Below, piece by piece: positions 42,023 to 49,903 of a stretch of DNA of 56,892 nucleotides; position 1 is the stretch's first letter; every line of letters begins with the position of its first letter. The position numbers and the translations under genes were made by a program. The notes under the pieces were generated by a model that worked only from the letters and a program-made list of their open reading frames with translations, did not search any database and was not told where the DNA came from. Origin of the DNA: Sulfurovum sp. (GTDB lineage: Bacteria; Campylobacterota; Campylobacteria; Campylobacterales; Sulfurovaceae); assembly GCA_027019175.1 (NCBI GenBank), contig JALUXB010000039.1:1-56892 (forward strand), in the 5' to 3' direction.

Positions 42023-42979
42023 TCAAGCTTCGTGCCTGAATTTTTGTGAAAAGAATGCCTCGATCACTTCACGTATCTCAGAAGGTTCCTCCATACGGTT
42101 AATCGTATCCCTGAATGCTGAAGCCCCTTGAAAACCCGCTTTGGAGTAGGCATGCAGGTTTTTGCGGAACATAATGGCACCGTAACGGTCGTAGTAACGT
42201 ACCATCTGATCAAAATGCTCAAGTACAACCTCTTTGATCAACGCTGAACTGGGTTCTTCCATACCCTCTTTGATCTGAGCAAAGATCCAGGGTGCCTTGA
42301 CTGCAGCCCGTCCTATCATAATGCCGTCTGCTCCGGTATGCTCCAGCACCCATTTTGCCTTTTGGGGAGAATCGATATCCCCGTTGGCGATGACAGGAAT
42401 AGAGACAGCTGCTTTGATCTCTGCAATTGCATCGTAGTCAACCGCAGCTTTATAGCGTCCTGCCCTTGTCCGTCCGTGCACGGCAATGTAGTCCGCCCCG
42501 CTTGCTTCGGCAATGCGGGCAATCTCGACATGGTTCTTTTCATTGAAGCCCAAACGCATTTTTACGGAGGTGTAAGGTTTGTTGGAGTGCTTTTTGATCG
42601 TTTCTATCACCCGTCCCATCTGTGGCAGATCTGTCAGTAGCGAAGAGCCCTGAAGGTTGTTGACCACTTTGGGTGCCGGACAGCCGCAGTTGAGGTCAAT
42701 GGCACTGACTCCCTCTTTTTCATTGATCACTTCAACCGCCTTTTGGATCACACCAAGGTCTGAGCCTGCGATCTGAACGGCATACGGGTCTTCACTCGGC
42801 GCCTTTTCAAGCATACGGTACGTCTTCTTGCTGTTATGGATGAGGGCGTTAGAGCTGATCATCTCCGAAACAGTCAGATCGACACCGAATTTTTTGACAA
42901 CAGATCGGAAAGGAAGGTCGGTATAGCCCGCAAGCGGGGCTAACGCGTAGAGTGGTTGCGAAAAGTCAAGTTTTGCCAT
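42023..42979 (-). CDS. dus: tRNA-dihydrouridine synthase
   Basis: A 318-residue flavoenzyme that reduces uridines in tRNA D-loops. Family motifs: APLAGYTDLPFR (FMN binding) near the N terminus, AIDLNCGCPAPKVV with the catalytic Cys near residue 99, SVKMRLGF, IAVHGRTRAGRY and PVIANGDIDSP. Length and motif order are those of DusB-type enzymes. It is the last gene of the rlmH-dksA-membrane protein-dus operon, only 5 bases after the membrane protein gene. Confidence 0.96.
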   Translation of the reverse strand: MAKLDFSQPLYALAPLAGYTDLPFRSVVKKFGVDLTVSEMISSNALIHNSKKTYRMLEKAPSEDPYAVQIAGSDLGVIQKAVEVINEKEGVSAIDLNCGCPAPKVVNNLQGSSLLTDLPQMGRVIETIKKHSNKPYTSVKMRLGFNEKNHVEIARIAEASGADYIAVHGRTRAGRYKAAVDYDAIAEIKAAVSIPVIANGDIDSPQKAKWVLEHTGADGIMIGRAAVKAPWIFAQIKEGMEEPSSALIKEVVLEHFDQMVRYYDRYGAIMFRKNLHAYSKAGFQGASAFRDTINRMEEPSEIREVIEAFFSQKFRHEA

Positions 42980-42984
42980 AGAGC

Positions 42985-44022
42985 CTAAGCGTTTTTACAG
43001 ATCGATTCTGCATCGATCAGCTCTTCAAGTTTAAAACGCTTGTCCTGTTTTTTAAGCTCGAAAAGTGCACGGAATTTTACAAACTCACTCTCTTCATGCT
43101 CATCGAAATACGCTTCGATCTGATCGAGAAGTTCATATTCAAAAAGGAGGTAAAGGTACGCATTTTGCGCTTTAGGGTTCTCTTTCTGATATTTCTTGAA
43201 AAGTGCCAGATTCTGTTCCGGAGAGAAGATTTTTTTCGTAATACGTGCAATACGTACAAAGTCGGCACACTTGAGCTTGAGCGCTTCAATGAAATCTTGA
43301 AGAATTTCAGGTGTGATACCCACTTCTTCATCTTCGGCAGCACGTTCAAGCATGACCATAAAGTTCTCTACATCAAAGACTTTTGCATATTTACGTGCTT
43401 TGAAGAATGTCTCTCTGCTGGCAAAAATACGTAGCGCTTCCTTGCGTACCAGTTCAGAGAACTTGTCCGAAGATTTCATCACCTCTTCGACAAAGTCAGG
43501 GTCACTCTCCAGCCGGTTCAGACGGTTTTGAATGAGATGAGGATTGCCCTCACTGAAAACTTTGGAGAGCCTGTTCTCTTTAAGGTCGACATATTCACCG
43601 TTTTTGATCTTGTTGAGAATATTGACGATTTTGCTGAGTCTGTCACTGAGCCCTTCTACACCGTCTATAAGTGTCAGGTTGGACTTGCCAAGCAAAACTG
43701 CGGAGCGTTTAATATTGTCCACCATATACTTCTGCTCTTTTGGCTCATTGAGCAGTGACCAGTAGAGTGCATCTTCCAGTGTTTCCGCATCACTCTCCCA
43801 CTTTTTGGTCTTAAAGTAACTCTTGACACCATAGTAGAGCATATGAAAGATCGTAAAGATCAACAGCAGCAGCATTGGCAATATGACCCATACCGCTACC
43901 GGAAAATTTAAATTGACCCCCATTACTTCGATCATGAAGTTATTGGGATTGACCACATGTACCAGTGCCCCCACGATACCTGTCAGCGTCAGTGCCGCAA
44001 AAATATACAGACCAAGTCTCAT
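42985..44022 (-). CDS. Two-helix membrane protein with large helical cytoplasmic domain
   Basis: A 345-residue protein with an N-terminal hairpin of two membrane helices (LYIFAALTLTGIVGALV and VWVILPMLLLLIFTIF) and about 270 helical, charged residues thereafter (FVEEVMKSSDKFSELVRKEA, ILQDFIEALKLKCADF). The layout recalls LapB/HemY-type membrane-anchored helical-repeat proteins, but no TPR consensus is clear. From memory, an equivalent gene stands between dus and dksA in Campylobacter, which suggests a conserved core role of unknown nature. GGGGAG precedes the ATG. Confidence 0.82.
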   Translation of the reverse strand: MRLGLYIFAALTLTGIVGALVHVVNPNNFMIEVMGVNLNFPVAVWVILPMLLLLIFTIFHMLYYGVKSYFKTKKWESDAETLEDALYWSLLNEPKEQKYMVDNIKRSAVLLGKSNLTLIDGVEGLSDRLSKIVNILNKIKNGEYVDLKENRLSKVFSEGNPHLIQNRLNRLESDPDFVEEVMKSSDKFSELVRKEALRIFASRETFFKARKYAKVFDVENFMVMLERAAEDEEVGITPEILQDFIEALKLKCADFVRIARITKKIFSPEQNLALFKKYQKENPKAQNAYLYLLFEYELLDQIEAYFDEHEESEFVKFRALFELKKQDKRFKLEELIDAESICKNA

Positions 44023-44052
44023 ACTGCTCCCCTTTTTGCAGCAGTCTTCTTT

Positions 44053-44409
44053 TTACTGCTGCTCTTTTTCGTTGATTTCCCTACAGGTGATACAGAAACG
44101 TGCAAAATTCTTTACCTCAAGGCGTGCTTTTCCAATAGGCTCTTCACACATTTCACAGATCCCGTAGGTTCCGTTTTTTATTTTATCCAAAGCGAGGTCA
44201 ATTTCTGCTAATTCTTTGCGCTGTTGCTCCAAAATTGCACTGTCTACAACCGATTCGGCAGAGGCAGAGGCATAATCTCCCTCATCTTTGAGTTCAAGTG
44301 AGCGCATTTCATTCAGTTCCAGTGTCGTACCTGTCAAGTTCTTCTCGATCTGTACCCGTCTGTCAAGCAGTTTATTTCTGAACATTTCAATCTCTTCTGG
44401 TGTCAGCAT
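44053..44409 (-). CDS. dksA: DksA/TraR-type zinc-finger transcription factor
   Basis: A 118-residue secondary-channel regulator of RNA polymerase, which with ppGpp adjusts rRNA and amino-acid gene transcription. The N-terminal coiled coil (EEIEMFRNKLLDRRVQIE) carries the acidic stretch ELKDEGDYASASAE; its Asp residues match the DxxDxA-type tip loosely. The C-terminal zinc finger CEMCEEPI...FCITC has four Cys. It is shorter than E. coli DksA (151) and matches the Campylobacter DksA type. It lies 12 bases after rlmH in the same operon. Confidence 0.92.
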   Translation of the reverse strand: MLTPEEIEMFRNKLLDRRVQIEKNLTGTTLELNEMRSLELKDEGDYASASAESVVDSAILEQQRKELAEIDLALDKIKNGTYGICEMCEEPIGKARLEVKNFARFCITCREINEKEQQ

Positions 44410-44421
44410 ATGTTTTTCTTC

Positions 44422-44883
44422 CTATTTGTGATATGGGTGATTGTTGTTGATGGTCAGACCGCGGAAGATCTGTTCGAGCACAACAACTTTCACCAGCTTA
44501 TGTGAAAGCGTAATTTTACCAAATGATACTGCTTTATTACATTTGCTTAGAAAATCCCTCTCAAGCCCGTAGGCACCGCCAATGTAGAAGTTTACCGTTG
44601 TGCTATCCTTAAGCAGATTTGCAAATTGGTGACTGTCAACCTCTTTGGAAGCAGGGTCAAGTGCAACATTAAATCCTGTTGCAAGATACTTTTCGAACAC
44701 TTTGCTGTATGCTTTTTGTGCTGCAGCAGGTGAAATATCATGTGCTTTGGCTACCTCTTTATCAAACAGTTCGATCACTTCCACTTTCGCAAAGGGCTTG
44801 GCGATTTTTTTGTAGTGCTCCACCAACGGAGCGTAGAGCTGATCTTTCCCTTTTTTGTCTATGATGATAACGTTGATTTTCAT
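44422..44883 (-). CDS. rlmH: 23S rRNA pseudouridine-1915 N3-methyltransferase
   Basis: A 153-residue SPOUT methyltransferase that modifies helix 69 of 23S rRNA, using SAM. Features: MKINVIIIDKKGKD at the start, ALDPASKEVDSHQFANLL, then the trefoil-knot region FYIGGAYGLERDFL and the C-terminal SHKLVKVVVLEQIFRG...NHPYHK typical of RlmH. I chose ATG 44883, with GGAG 6 bases upstream; the long N-terminal extension of the open frame has no family match. First gene of its operon. Confidence 0.95.
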   Translation of the reverse strand: MKINVIIIDKKGKDQLYAPLVEHYKKIAKPFAKVEVIELFDKEVAKAHDISPAAAQKAYSKVFEKYLATGFNVALDPASKEVDSHQFANLLKDSTTVNFYIGGAYGLERDFLSKCNKAVSFGKITLSHKLVKVVVLEQIFRGLTINNNHPYHK

Positions 44884-44905
44884 GAGCGGCTCCAAAAATT
44901 TCGTT

Positions 44906-44928
44906 ATTGTACCGCTTTTTGCTACAAT
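44906..44928. promoter_or_regulatory. Divergent promoters for the rlmH operon and the Aat-like gene
   Basis: Minus strand TACAAT at 44906-44911 (22 bases before rlmH) and plus strand TACAAT at 44923-44928 (36 bases before GTG 44965). The two -10 boxes lie 11 bases apart. Confidence 0.45.
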
Positions 44929-44964
44929 TTGCACCATAAAAGGGACTTCTACAAAGGATCTACC

Positions 44965-45663
44965 GTGAGTGACATTCAGCTTGGCATTTACCCGCTGCAC
45001 TACGAGCAGGTGACCGACCCCGCATTCCTTTGGCAGCACATCTATCCCAACATGCTGCGGAACTACTACTGGAGTGACGATTTCAGCCCGGAGTATTACA
45101 TTGCCCAGGCACAGGCCGGCTTCATTGCCGTTACCGACATCTATCAGGGTATGGAACTGCTGCTTCCCGAGATCCAGTTCTCTTACGCCCTGCTGCACTA
45201 CAAGCATCTCCATACAAGAAAAAAGGTCGGCAAACTGCTTGACCGCGGTTTGGGACTGACCGTTACATCAGAAATCGATGCCGTCTGCGACAAGATACGC
45301 AGCTACCATAAAAACTGCTGGCTTACCCCTGCTTATCAGGCGACACTCAATACAACAAAAAATATTGATGCGGACTTCCAGATACTGTCTGCCTATATTG
45401 AAGAAGAAGGAGAGATGATTGCCGGTGAGGTCGGCTACATTATCGGTGAAAGCTACACAAGTCTCAGCGGTTTTTCAAATCGCCAAAAACGTTTTCGAAA
45501 CTACGGTACCGCACAACTGGTACTGCTGGCGCACTTCCTGCATGAACAGGGCATAGACTTCTGGAACCTTGGCCAAAGCTATATGCCATACAAATTCGCA
45601 CTCGGTGCTGTGCAGTATGAACGTGAAGCCTTTTTAAAAGAGTGGTTCAAACATACGCGTTGA
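44965..45663 (+). CDS. Divergent leucyl/phenylalanyl-tRNA-protein transferase-like protein
   Basis: A 232-residue protein of the Aat/GNAT-like fold. Stretches equivalent to Aat are NYYWSDDFSPEYYIAQAQAG (the WWSPDPR region), NCWLTPAYQATL, AGEVGYIIGESYTSLSGF (the LVGGxYGxxxGxxFxGESMF region) and PYKFALGAVQYEREAFL (the SLGAxxIxRxxF end). Several key Aat residues differ, so N-end rule transferase activity is not certain; an aminoacyl-tRNA-dependent or FemX-like transferase is possible. The start is GTG 44965, with AAAGGA 6 bases upstream. Confidence 0.65.
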   Translation: MSDIQLGIYPLHYEQVTDPAFLWQHIYPNMLRNYYWSDDFSPEYYIAQAQAGFIAVTDIYQGMELLLPEIQFSYALLHYKHLHTRKKVGKLLDRGLGLTVTSEIDAVCDKIRSYHKNCWLTPAYQATLNTTKNIDADFQILSAYIEEEGEMIAGEVGYIIGESYTSLSGFSNRQKRFRNYGTAQLVLLAHFLHEQGIDFWNLGQSYMPYKFALGAVQYEREAFLKEWFKHTR

Positions 45664-45672
45664 GGCACAGCG

Positions 45673-46272
45673 TCACACCATCGGTACTGACCACTTCCGG
45701 TAGTAAGCAACCATCCGAAGCGTTACACCGAAGAAAAAAAGCAGTGAAAGAGTCAGAAAGCTGACGGCATCGGTACGATGCAGCACAAAGACACCCACTC
45801 CTATCAGCAGCGATACTGTACCGTAAAAACCGGTTTTGAAGACAAAAGGCACTTCGTTGATGATGACATCACGCGTAATGCCTCCGCCTACAGCCGTAAT
45901 AAATGCCAGTGCCAATACACCGGTGAGGTTGAGTCCCTCCTCCAGTGCGATCATCGCTCCGGTAATGCTGAAGGAGATGAGCCCGATGGAGTCACTGAGG
46001 ATGAAAAAAGGACGGTTCTCTATGGAGTCACGCTTGTGAAAACGGAAGAGAATCAGCAGTGTCATCACCCCCAGTATCATCACAGCAGGTACGTTACTGC
46101 TGAAAGCGTACGGGGTACGGTCGGCAATGACATCACGGATTATCCCGCCGCCAAAAGCGGTAAGAAAAACAGAAATGAATACACCGAGAAAATCAAGCCT
46201 GCTGCGCACTCCGACAAAAAATCCGGAGATGGCAAACGCAACAATACCGATATATTCAGCTACTTCGAACAT
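45673..46272 (-). CDS. UPF0126/TRIC-type membrane channel protein
   Basis: A 199-residue membrane protein with about seven hydrophobic segments and an internal duplication. The motif F-G-G-G-I-I-R-D-V appears near residues 40-48, and V-G-G-G-I-T-R-D-V near 126-134. These GGGxxRD signatures identify the bacterial TRIC (trimeric intracellular cation channel) family, formerly UPF0126/YicG, which conducts K+ or other cations. AAAAGGAG precedes the ATG. It is divergent from the phosphatase gene with overlapping -10 boxes. Confidence 0.92.
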   Translation of the reverse strand: MFEVAEYIGIVAFAISGFFVGVRSRLDFLGVFISVFLTAFGGGIIRDVIADRTPYAFSSNVPAVMILGVMTLLILFRFHKRDSIENRPFFILSDSIGLISFSITGAMIALEEGLNLTGVLALAFITAVGGGITRDVIINEVPFVFKTGFYGTVSLLIGVGVFVLHRTDAVSFLTLSLLFFFGVTLRMVAYYRKWSVPMV

Positions 46273-46293
46273 CCGTTCTCCTTTTTAGGATAA

Positions 46294-46301
46294 ATTATAC
46301 T
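46294..46301. promoter_or_regulatory. Overlapping face-to-face -10 boxes
   Basis: Minus strand TATAAT (46294-46299, 22 bases before ATG 46272) and plus strand TATACT (46296-46301, 13 bases before ATG 46314) share four bases. Both cannot be occupied at once. Confidence 0.5.
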
Positions 46302-46313
46302 AAAATACGCTTC

Positions 46314-46787
46314 ATGAAATCGCAAGCCAACCCCAAAAAGATCCTCTTTGTCTGTCTTGGAAACATCTGCCGCAGTCCCCTTGCAGAAGGCATTGCCCAA
46401 ACATACCTTGAAAAAAAAGGTATTGCCTGGGAAGCTGATTCCGCCGGTACAAGCGGATGGCATGAAGGAGAACCGCCCTGTGAGAACGCCATCAAGATTG
46501 CAAAAATGCACGGGATAGAGATTGCCCATCAGCATTCACGTCCGGTCAATGAAGCTGATAAAGATATCCGTACACGTATTGTCGCACTTGACAGGAAAAA
46601 TCTTGCCGATCTCAAGGCACAGGGTTTTTCCAATGTTCATCTGCTTGGAGATTTCGGCGGCTTTGGGGGAGAGGATGTGCCCGACCCCTACTACTTCCCC
46701 GGCTTCGAGGGATTTGAAAAGGTATACAGCATGATCGAAACCTGCGTTCATGACTTCATTGAAAAGGTAGAAAATGGAAGCCTCTGA
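46314..46787 (+). CDS. Low-molecular-weight protein tyrosine phosphatase
   Basis: A 157-residue phosphatase. FVCLGNICRSPLAEGI is the P-loop, with the Cys and Arg of CxxxxxR-S. DVPDPYYFPG near the C terminus holds the catalytic Asp of the DPYY motif. Substrates are tyrosine-phosphorylated proteins, often those of exopolysaccharide export; arsenate reductases of the same fold lack DPYY. No ribosome binding site is visible, and the -10 box is so close that the leader would be about 6 bases. It overlaps cutA by 14 bases. Confidence 0.93.
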   Translation: MKSQANPKKILFVCLGNICRSPLAEGIAQTYLEKKGIAWEADSAGTSGWHEGEPPCENAIKIAKMHGIEIAHQHSRPVNEADKDIRTRIVALDRKNLADLKAQGFSNVHLLGDFGGFGGEDVPDPYYFPGFEGFEKVYSMIETCVHDFIEKVENGSL

Positions 46788-47136
46788 CTACTGCACCATA
46801 ACAACCACAACCGACAATGACGAAAATGTCGAACTGATCACCCAGACACTGCTGCAGGAGGAACTTGCCGCCTGCATACAGAAAAGCCCCATCGAGAGCT
46901 CCTACCGCTGGAAAGGAAAGATCATCACCTCCCGCGAAATCCGGCTGGACATCAAGACCAAAGTCTCACTCTACCTGCAGGTCAAGGAAACCATCGAACG
47001 TCTGCATACTTACGAAGTACCCGAAATCATGATGAAACGCTTCGATGATGCCAAATTCGACTATCTGCACTGGATAGATGATGTGACCAAAAAAGACCCT
47101 GTCATCGAGTGTGCCAGCGAAGAGGTATGGCAGTAG
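46774..47136 (+). CDS. cutA: Divalent-cation tolerance protein CutA
   Basis: A 120-residue protein of the trimeric CutA1 family. CTITTTTDNDENVELITQTLL, ELAACIQK and SSYRWKGKI match the family core, as do EIMMKRFDDAKFDYLHWIDD and the preceding TYEVPEI (EVPEI is the CutA signature). It has been linked to copper tolerance, although the trimeric fold suggests a signalling role. The start lies inside the phosphatase gene, so the two are co-transcribed and translationally coupled. Confidence 0.92.
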   Translation: MEASDYCTITTTTDNDENVELITQTLLQEELAACIQKSPIESSYRWKGKIITSREIRLDIKTKVSLYLQVKETIERLHTYEVPEIMMKRFDDAKFDYLHWIDDVTKKDPVIECASEEVWQ

Positions 47137-47139
47137 CGC

Positions 47140-48492
47140 TCACTCTGCCAATATGTCAAGCAGGTCGTAGAACTCCTCCGGTGACACATACCCGTAAACC
47201 GTTTCATCTTTCAAAAGCTCGCCATGACTGCCAAAAAAGAGCATAGTCGGTGTTCCAAAGACTTTGAAACGGCGTTTGATTGCCATACTCTTCTCATCGG
47301 AGTGGTTGGTAATGTTCACACGCACCGCAACGAACTTCTCATTCAAAATCTTTCTGACACGCCGATCTTTCAGTGTCGTCGCTTTCATCTTTTTGCACAC
47401 ACTGCATGTATCGCTGTAGAAGTAGACCACAAGCGCTTTGCCCGCTTTCTGTGCTTTTTGCTGTGCTGCCTCAAAGGCGTTCATGTCAGAGACGAGTTCA
47501 AACGGAAGGGTTTGGGACACACGGCTTCCGCCTGCGACCACGACAGGCTCACTTTTCAACGGCTGCCACATATCTTCTGAGCCCTTTGCCGCTCCTACAA
47601 GCAAAATAACACCCCATACCAGCAGCACGACCCCCAGCGCCTTGCGCAGGTAGGCAATACCGCCTGCAGGCTGCGGCAGCGGTTCAAGGGCATCAAGGTA
47701 GATTCCCAGTACCAGTGCGAAGAGTCCCCAGGTGATCAGTTCTGAAAAGAGGTTGAGTTCATTGAAAAGATAGATTGCTACGGCCAATAACAAAACGCCA
47801 AAGAAGTATTTGACACTGTTCGTCCAGCCACCTGCTTTGGGAATGAAACTGCCTGCACCCACCCCTACGACAATAAGCGGCACCCCCATTCCAAGTGCCA
47901 GAGAAAACATCGTCGTCGCGCCAAGACCAGCATCCTGCGTGGCGATGGCAACACTCAAAAACGAAATGAGGACCGGTGAGACACACGCCCCAAGAATAAG
48001 CGCAGAGACCGCCCCCAGGGCAAAGACCATCACGAACGAACCTCCCTTGAGTTTTCTGGACTCCACGTCAAGTCTGGACTGTAAAAATGCGGGCAGCTGA
48101 ATGGTGTAGACACCAAACATTGCCAATGCCATCAGGACAAAGACCAGACTCATCGCCCCTATAGCCCAGACATTCTGAAAGTACGACTGCAGCTGTTCCC
48201 CTGTCGCCCCCGCAAGTGCACCCATTACGGTGTAGGTTGCCGCTGTACCAAGCACATAGGCAAGCGAGAGCCAGAAAGCCCTGAGTTTTGTCAGGTTTTC
48301 CCCCTGCCCTGCTATGATGCTTGAGACAATCGGTACCATCGGCAGCACACAGGGCGTAAAGGTCAATAGCAGCCCCGCACCGAACGCACCAGCCATCACC
48401 CCGAAGGTACTTTGTACAATGGGAGTTGATTCCGCCCCAAAGAGCGCTGCAGTAAAAAATATTGTCCATAACACTATTACAAACTGTTGCAT
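47140..48492 (-). CDS. dsbD: Thiol:disulfide interchange protein DsbD-like, membrane and thioredoxin domains
   Basis: A 450-residue inner-membrane electron carrier that moves reducing power from cytoplasmic thioredoxin to periplasmic thiols. There is a signal-like first helix, then about eight membrane helices with the two redox cysteines in LTFTPCVLPMVP and LILGACVSPVL. A linker follows, and the C-terminal thioredoxin-like domain (about 335-450) has CSVCKKM. The N-terminal immunoglobulin-like domain of E. coli DsbD is missing, so this is the shorter CcdA-thioredoxin type. It could serve cytochrome c maturation together with CcsBA. ATG 48492 has AGAGG 6 bases upstream. Confidence 0.92.
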   Translation of the reverse strand: MQQFVIVLWTIFFTAALFGAESTPIVQSTFGVMAGAFGAGLLLTFTPCVLPMVPIVSSIIAGQGENLTKLRAFWLSLAYVLGTAATYTVMGALAGATGEQLQSYFQNVWAIGAMSLVFVLMALAMFGVYTIQLPAFLQSRLDVESRKLKGGSFVMVFALGAVSALILGACVSPVLISFLSVAIATQDAGLGATTMFSLALGMGVPLIVVGVGAGSFIPKAGGWTNSVKYFFGVLLLAVAIYLFNELNLFSELITWGLFALVLGIYLDALEPLPQPAGGIAYLRKALGVVLLVWGVILLVGAAKGSEDMWQPLKSEPVVVAGGSRVSQTLPFELVSDMNAFEAAQQKAQKAGKALVVYFYSDTCSVCKKMKATTLKDRRVRKILNEKFVAVRVNITNHSDEKSMAIKRRFKVFGTPTMLFFGSHGELLKDETVYGYVSPEEFYDLLDILAE

Positions 48493-48551
48493 AGAGAACC
48501 TCTCTTTTTTTGAGAGTCTATACAAAAAGTGTGCATTCAGTGTGCAACCTT

Positions 48552-49226
48552 CTATAAAAGCCCTTTGAGTACTTCAATGTAAGTCTGAATATACTTCTCC
48601 TTCTCTTTGCGCCTGTATTGCATGACCCAACGCGGATGGGGCAGCACCTCTATGGTATCAAAGAAATCATAGCGTGCATTGAGTGTTTTCAGGTAGGCAA
48701 GGTTCTTGCCCTGCCCCACTGTAGCAATGCTGCGGCTGACATTGGGGTACGCCATCTGCTTTTTGATGCTTTCGACAATCAGCGGTTCAAAATAGGCAAG
48801 CGTCTCTTTGTCATCGTAATAGTTGTAGTTTTTGCCGTTGCGCAGCAGCCCGAAGGGCAGCACCGTCGTAAAGAGAAAATCGCAGTAAAAGGCTTCGGGG
48901 TCGCCATAGGCATCGACCACTTCACAGATGAAGTTGGCACTGAGTTCACTGCGTTTTTCAAGTGTGTTTGCGATGCCGCACTTCTCCTCCATCAGAATCG
49001 GGTCGGTAAACCCCACACCTGTAAGCCCCGCACCGTATCTGCCGGGGTTAATACCAAAGAGCAGCCTGCGCGCTCTGGTATCATCATAGTATTTACGGTA
49101 AAAAGCATCCATCACCCTGCGGGTTTCGGGAGTGTCGTAGGGGTAGATAACCTCCACGCCGTTTGGCGGAGAGAAGGTTTTCGGAAGAGAGAAGTAAAAG
49201 TCTAAAATATGTTCACTCAGTTTCAT
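48552..49226 (-). CDS. SMUG2-like uracil-DNA glycosylase family protein
   Basis: A 224-residue member of the uracil-DNA glycosylase superfamily. GINPGRYGAGLTGVGFTDP at about residues 58-76 is the water-activating motif in the SMUG2 form (G-I-N-P-G). TVLPFGLL and EVLPHPRWVMQYR (HPRxxxxYR, near 195) match the C-terminal DNA-intercalating motif. SMUG2 enzymes remove uracil and oxidised pyrimidines; the exact lesion is inferred from family only. The start at 49226 lacks a clear ribosome binding site. Confidence 0.85.
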   Translation of the reverse strand: MKLSEHILDFYFSLPKTFSPPNGVEVIYPYDTPETRRVMDAFYRKYYDDTRARRLLFGINPGRYGAGLTGVGFTDPILMEEKCGIANTLEKRSELSANFICEVVDAYGDPEAFYCDFLFTTVLPFGLLRNGKNYNYYDDKETLAYFEPLIVESIKKQMAYPNVSRSIATVGQGKNLAYLKTLNARYDFFDTIEVLPHPRWVMQYRRKEKEKYIQTYIEVLKGLL

Positions 49227-49272
49227 TGGAACATTGTAACACAGAGTATTAAAAGTCAGTAGACTTCACTGC

Positions 49273-49779
49273 CTACACCTCCTCCATCTTGTTCTTCCAG
49301 TAGTTGATCCATGTCTTTCTCAGATCGTTTGGATCAACATTACGGTACTGCGGGGGAAGATTTCGTCGAAGCTTGATGTGAAACTTCTTTGTCAGATTTT
49401 CGTTTTTCATGATACAGACAAACCCGTTGGCACCCTGCTGATGACAGCCGTAGACAGTAAAAGCATCTACATCGAGCCCCTGCTTTTTAAGCTGCTCGAT
49501 GTTGTCCTGAAGCAGCGCTTCGAAGATACGCTCCTGGTTTTCGGGCGTGCGCCACTGTGAAACGGGAATGTTGAGTTTTTTAGCGTAGAACTTGCCGGTC
49601 GATGGGAGTATCTGGTACTTGCCATACGCACCCGTTTTTTTATTCACTGCCGTGTAACTGGCATTACGTGTCTCTACCTTTACAATCTTCTCTTTAATCT
49701 CGTCAAGTGAAGGATCGCCACAACCACTTAACCCCATCATTAAAAGTGCTCCACTACACATCATAAAATACTTTTTCAT
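49273..49779 (-). CDS. Lipoprotein with possible lysozyme-like (SLT) domain
   Basis: A 168-residue lipoprotein with lipobox LSGC at about residues 17-20 (MMGLSGCGDPS). VKVETRNASYTAVNKKTGAYGKYQILPST resembles the start of lytic transglycosylase domains: Glu, then a turn, then GAYGKYQ. The rest (VYGCHQQGANGF) would form the helical core. This is a family resemblance rather than a proven match; the protein may be too short for a full enzyme. It stands between two unrelated minus-strand genes. Confidence 0.65.
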   Translation of the reverse strand: MKKYFMMCSGALLMMGLSGCGDPSLDEIKEKIVKVETRNASYTAVNKKTGAYGKYQILPSTGKFYAKKLNIPVSQWRTPENQERIFEALLQDNIEQLKKQGLDVDAFTVYGCHQQGANGFVCIMKNENLTKKFHIKLRRNLPPQYRNVDPNDLRKTWINYWKNKMEEV

Positions 49780-49903
49780 TTGATGTATGTTTTCCTCTCT
49801 TCCCAGTTACTCATACTATAACACCGCTCTGTTGAAGTATACCACGTTATTACATGATTGTTTAAAAATATTTGACAAAATTTTATATCCATTCAATGTA
49901 CTC

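Noticed and set aside
44884-45213. N-terminal extension of rlmH by 110 codons
   Set aside because: The extension overlaps the Aat-like gene on the other strand and has no match to RlmH. ATG 44883 has GGAG at the right spacing.
49273-49779. Confident assignment as a lytic transglycosylase
   Set aside because: The GAYGKYQ resemblance is suggestive, but the protein is short and the remaining catalytic-core motifs are not visible. I kept it as a possibility only.
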